From: Lichina pygmaea
Lineage: Eukaryota > Ascomycota > Lichinomycetes > Lichinales > Lichinaceae
Assembly: GCA_963422465.1 (NCBI GenBank)
Contig: OY730174.1
Location: 3,374,914 to 3,438,913, forward strand
DNA length: 64,000 nucleotides
Reading direction: 5' to 3'
Shown here piece after piece: positions 60,185 to 64,000 of this stretch. Under the pieces are notes generated by a model. The model did no database searches, was not told the origin of the DNA, and was given only the letters and a program-made list of their open reading frames with translations. Position 1 is the first letter of the stretch, and every line of letters starts with the position of its first letter. The translations under genes were made by a program, and so were the position numbers.

Positions 60185-62310
60185 ATGGGTTGTGCTACAT
60201 CAAAGTTCTGTTGTCCGGCGGGAAGGGGAAGCAGTGCGTGTGGTCGTGGGCAGACTCATTCTCATCAAGCGCAGCAGGCTTCACTTGCTTGTTTTGGTGC
60301 ACGGCTGACTGAAGAATTAGCACCGGTGCTGGACGATGAGGACGACAGGCCGCCACCACCGTCTCCTACGCCTCTGGACTTCCCGTGCTGGAGTACCTCT
60401 GCCAGCACCGCAGGGACGCCAATATCGGCCAAGGATCTATATGCCCTGTTCTCCTCAATCCAAAGCCCGGCGGATGTGACGGGCCACCATCTCGAGGCTC
60501 TCAATCTGATGGTCCTCCACGATCAGGAACTGGAGGAGCTCGTCCCATGGCAACGACACGATGGGAGTCGTTTTCTGCCCTCGCGCAATGATGACGACGA
60601 GGAAGTAGAGCCCGAGATACCCCACAAGCTATGCAATGACCATCCTGCACCCGCAATTGGCGTCTACCGTTCCAGGAAGGCCGAGTTGGTGGTCGATAAC
60701 GACGGCATTTTTCGAGCGGTGCAGCGGCTGCCCCCTCGGCCGGGAAAGAGCCCCGTCAAACCAGGTTTCTATCACAAATTCTGGCAGAATCTAATCCTTG
60801 TGGCGGAGTACTGGGACACGAGCCACGAAGAATACTTTGAGGGATTCGAGTCGAAGGCCGGGCGCAGAGAGACAGATCAGGAGCCGGCCCCCAAGAAACG
60901 ATGTTATAAGGGGCGGAGAAGGGGCACGGGCCGACACATGCCAGACCAGATTCGGGACCAGGCCATCAAGTGCTTCGTCGAGGCCGTCACATGGCTCTTT
61001 GGATGCCACGTCGCGTGAGTAGTGGAGGCCAGCTCATCTATTGCTCTCGAGGGACCAGACGTCTCCAGACCGTCTTAGCTGACCGATCGCTCGGTAGGAT
61101 GACCCGTCTGCCTCCTCGCCTGGCCCTGCAGAGGTCCTTCTTCGCGATCCGCCTGACGTGGGCCGTCTTTCGAACCCCAGTAGACCGACAATTGGCTCGG
61201 CAGGGTTACGCCGAAGGGCCTGTTATGGGGGTCCAGTGTCGACCGGAGACCCGCTTTCGCGAGGTAGGAGAAGCCGAAGGGACCGGACAGGCCGAAGCCG
61301 TGGACCTGCTTCGCGAAGCTGGAGCCCTGGTCCTGTTGGCCGAAGATCGAGCCCGCGAGGGGAAAACGCCCACAAGACCCGGCGAAGGGAAATGGTATAC
61401 AACCCAACCGCGATGGGGTGGTGGGCCTGGAGGCGAAATCGGAAACGCCGGCGGGAACACGGACGACACGGCTGCGGGTGGCAGCAACAGCACCGGCAAC
61501 AGCACCGGCAGCAGCACCGGCAGCAGCACCGGCAACAGCACCGGCAATAGCACCGGCAACAGCACCGGCAACAGCACCGGCAACAGCGCCAGCACCAGCA
61601 CCAGCCCCGGCACAGCGCCCACAAGCACATCCTCCAAGGATGAGAAACGGAGAGCGCCAGGATCTCGATCGAAAAGCCGCAGGCAAAGCCTAGCCGACGC
61701 CTACAGCAAGCTCCAGCCGGGTATAGGATTGTGGGATCCAAGGGTGACGTACGAAGCCGTCGGCAAGGAGATGGACAGCGATTTCGACCACGTACGTCAT
61801 CGGCCTTGCGTCATCCCACCGTAGACTGTTGTTGGATCAAGGCGCTCATCTCGACAGATCTTCCTAATCTCCTCGATCAACCACCACGCCAGCATTCTGC
61901 GTCTGAAGGTCCACAAGTCATATGTATGCTTCCTCGAGACGGGCCAGTCTCCTGAGAACGCAGCTCCTTCGGCAAAGCCTTCTTCACGCGACAGCCAGAC
62001 GCAGGCAGGTGGCACCGAACAGCACGAGCCTTCGTGGTTCATACTCGAGCTCCGGCGAAGCAGATGGTTTGACCTTCTCGTAGCCGACGACCGGGCCGAG
62101 CTCATGAGAGGCATCTGGGGCGTCATGTCGTGGTTGATGAGAGATCCGCTCCTCCCGATGAAGAACGAGAACGGAGCCCCTGTGCGCTCCGAAACCGTCC
62201 TTGCCGCGAGGCCGACGGGGAGCAGGACGTCGGTAGACAGCGACGCGGCAACGGGGGATGAACGTCCGACCGCCGCTCGCGACGGGGAAGACGTCATCAT
62301 GTCCAACTGA
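60185..62310 (+). CDS. Conserved fungal protein with N-myristoylation signal, unknown function
   Basis: Three exons (60185-61014, 61098-61791, 61858-62310) encode 658 residues with consistent phases. The N-terminus MGCATSK is a textbook N-myristoylation site (Gly2, Ser6, Lys7) with Cys3 for palmitoylation, so membrane attachment is likely. Conserved-looking blocks are PISAKDLYALFSSIQSPADV, AIGVYRSRKAELVVDNDGIF, FYHKFWQNLILVAEYWDTS, IRDQAIKCFVEAVTWLFGCH, the second-exon DADAYSKLQPGIGLWDPRVT-like stretch (SLADAYSKLQPGIGLWDP) and the third-exon FLISSINHHASILRLKVHKS and WFILELRRSRWFDLLVADD. A Ser-Thr-Gly-Asn repeat from a 12-bp minisatellite sits mid-protein. I do not recognise a domain. The alternation of conserved hydrophobic blocks suggests a folded core. 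The ATG choice is strongly supported by the acylation motif. Confidence 0.78.
61486..61587 (+). repeat. 12-bp minisatellite encoding Ser-Thr-Gly-Asn/Ser
   Basis: About eight units of AACAGCACCGGC occur with AGC/AAC variation at the first codon. They are in frame in the second exon of the myristoylated-protein gene. Confidence 0.92.
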
Positions 62311-62665
62311 ACCTCTCGAAGCCGCCTGCGTCGACAAACGCCCTACCATCGGAGGGTGAGTACGATAACCCACCACGATCTCCTAGCGAACAAACAAGCA
62401 AGACTTTCCAAGGCCGGACGGCGGCTGAGAAGCAACAGTTCCCCCACCCCTGTCCGCGCAACCGCCTTCATCACGAAGCTGGATAGACAGCACAAGAACG
62501 ATGGCTCCGTTCAGCGGAGACCGAGTTCCCCAAGCCCCGAACATCTCCCCCTCGCCGTCTCGACGTTAGTGGTAGATTCCTCTTCCCCTAAACAATCGAA
62601 CGACAAGATCCAGCCCATCCGTCCCAGGAAAAACCCTAGCCGATATCACCATGACGTACTCGTCC

Positions 62666-62700
<35 letters not shown>

Positions 62701-63227
62701 GTCAGAAACGACGAGATGGTGTGCGCGAGCCTTACCAAGTCCAGTTCAGCGGCGTGGTACGTAGACCCCTCCCCTCCTCCGTCGGACCTCTCGCTCTACT
62801 CGTACGTAGGCCCCCCCCCCCCCCCCCCCCCTTCGAGCCGTGTAAAAGCGACTTGTGACCATGCCGGACAACTACCGTAGCAGTAGCAAAGGACCGGTAG
62901 CCGTATGGCAATGTGGATCTCTCATCTTGGGTACGGAAGTACTTATTCTGATATACACCCCCCCCCTTTTTTTTTGCACAAACTTATGGTACGGTACCGT
63001 GCTGTAGTGGCGGTAGTGGCGGTAGTGGCGGTAGTGGCGGTAGCGGCGCGTGTGGCCGTACGGTACGGTAGTCGATTAAGCAGCCGCCGTGTGTACCCCG
63101 TACCGTACAGTATAGTACGTACGGAGGTACCCATACGTATGGTAGTAGTGAAACAAGAATGCTTCGATCAGCCTCGCAACAGCGAGAATTGGGAGAGCCA
63201 CAGAACTGGTAAACCATCCATCTCTCT

Positions 63228-63316
<89 letters not shown>

Positions 63317-64000
63317 ATGTATGTGTGTGTGTGTGTGTGTATATCTCTATATTACCTACTGATGGTTCATGCCTGTGAGCCGTGTGTGTGTGTGTGTGTG
63401 TGAAGATGGGATCGGACGAGAAAGGCGGAAGGTAACCTACACACTACAGTGCGTACGATGTACTACAGTATGCGTACTACAGTGCTTGGTGACTTGATCT
63501 CAAGCGATCTGACGCCAGGCTATAGAGAGCGTGATGCCCTGTGTCTTTGGACCCCGGCGAGATTGGTTTAGCGTGGGACAGGCACTCCGTGCCACAGGGA
63601 CAAGGGCACGGCATGACAGTTCGGGGGCGGAAGGAATGTCGAAATGGAATATCGGTTTCTTCGCCTCCTTTAGTTCTCTGACAAGATCTCCTACAGCCGG
63701 GAAGAGTCTGCGCGGGGGAGGGCTTCCTCCGACGATTCGATGACATGGCTCTTTGTCCCTGCATGTCGCCTTTTTCTGAGAACTTGGCCACAGCCTGTGC
63801 TTCACCGTTCAGCCTGCTGCTTACTAGCAGGTGGAGAGACTCACGCGGCTGGTTGCAGCCCTGACGTAGCTCGCTCATACCCCATAGATGCCCTGCAGCC
63901 AGAAGAGGGCTTCAGTGCAGTATGAGCCACTCAACGACGACTCAAGAGAGTGTCGAGCATGATCAAGATCTCGGCCGAGGATTCTGATTGATCGTCTCGG
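62311..64000. other. Right-end spacer, repeat-rich
   Basis: It contains an ATC tract at about 62668-62701, a poly-C run of 21 at 62811-62831, a GGCGGTAGT tract at 63008-63045, GTAC/GGTACC palindromes at 62930-63135, the CT and GT tracts at 63224-63345, and GTAC motifs at 63440-63485. A minus-strand frame of 133 codons at 63477-63878 starts with ATG but shows no motif, and I cannot support it as a gene. Confidence 0.5.
63224..63345. repeat. CT microsatellite followed by GT microsatellite
   Basis: About 38 CT units, with one early interruption, pass directly into GT units broken by ATGT variants. A second GT tract of about nine units lies at 63383-63402. Confidence 0.95.

Noticed and set aside
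62356-62880. 174-codon plus-strand frame after the MGC gene
   Set aside because: It has no ATG near its start (it begins with GTG), and includes Ile and Pro runs from ATC and poly-C repeats.
63477-63878. 133-codon minus-strand frame with an ATG
   Set aside because: It has no recognisable motif and begins in a GTAC-rich stretch. It could be a small gene but cannot be supported from sequence alone.

Overview
The window is nuclear DNA of a filamentous ascomycete, most likely Sordariomycetes and probably Hypocreales. The evidence is the APSES regulator StuA, short 50-160 nt GT-AG introns with CTRAY-like branch points, fungal-type SHMT, Gcn1, eL19 and Sub1 proteins, GC-rich codon use and wide gene spacing. 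I cannot name the species. No rRNA, tRNA, CRISPR or bacterial-type operon is visible.

Layout from left to right: a DDHD phospholipase cut by the left edge (minus, 1-1754); a 4.3 kb divergent spacer; a large MIT-domain protein (plus, 6043-10803); a PXA/PX/nexin-C membrane protein (plus, 11936-15144); the coactivator Sub1/PC4 (plus, 16062-16800); an ATP-dependent 5-oxoprolinase (plus, 17609-22231); a BRCT protein (minus, 23341-24327); an 11 kb stretch without a supportable gene that leads into stuA (plus, 35296-37883); a 5.2 kb repeat-rich spacer holding a roughly 700 bp inverted-repeat element and a LINE 3' remnant; mitochondrial-type serine hydroxymethyltransferase (minus, 43082-44946); ribosomal protein eL19 (minus, 46304-47209); an unrecognised secreted protein with an internal duplication (plus, 48847-50046); the translation-stress regulator Gcn1 (minus, 50892-59411, nine exons); a predicted N-myristoylated protein (plus, 60185-62310); and a repeat-rich right end.

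The genes are mostly housekeeping or regulatory and do not form a cluster. They touch lipid and membrane traffic (DDHD, MIT, PXA/PX), glutathione and one-carbon metabolism (oxoprolinase, SHMT), translation and its stress control (eL19, Gcn1), transcription (Sub1, StuA) and DNA repair (BRCT). Exon joins were inferred by hand from splice consensus, reading phase and remembered family conservation, not by alignment.

The unusual features are a dispersed palindromic GTAC-based repeat almost confined to noncoding DNA, many 16-22 nt poly-G or poly-C runs (two of them inside stuA introns), several coding micro- and minisatellites, a secreted-protein gene whose duplicated unit includes an intron, an eL19 start codon split by an intron, and a long in-frame leader without ATG ahead of stuA.
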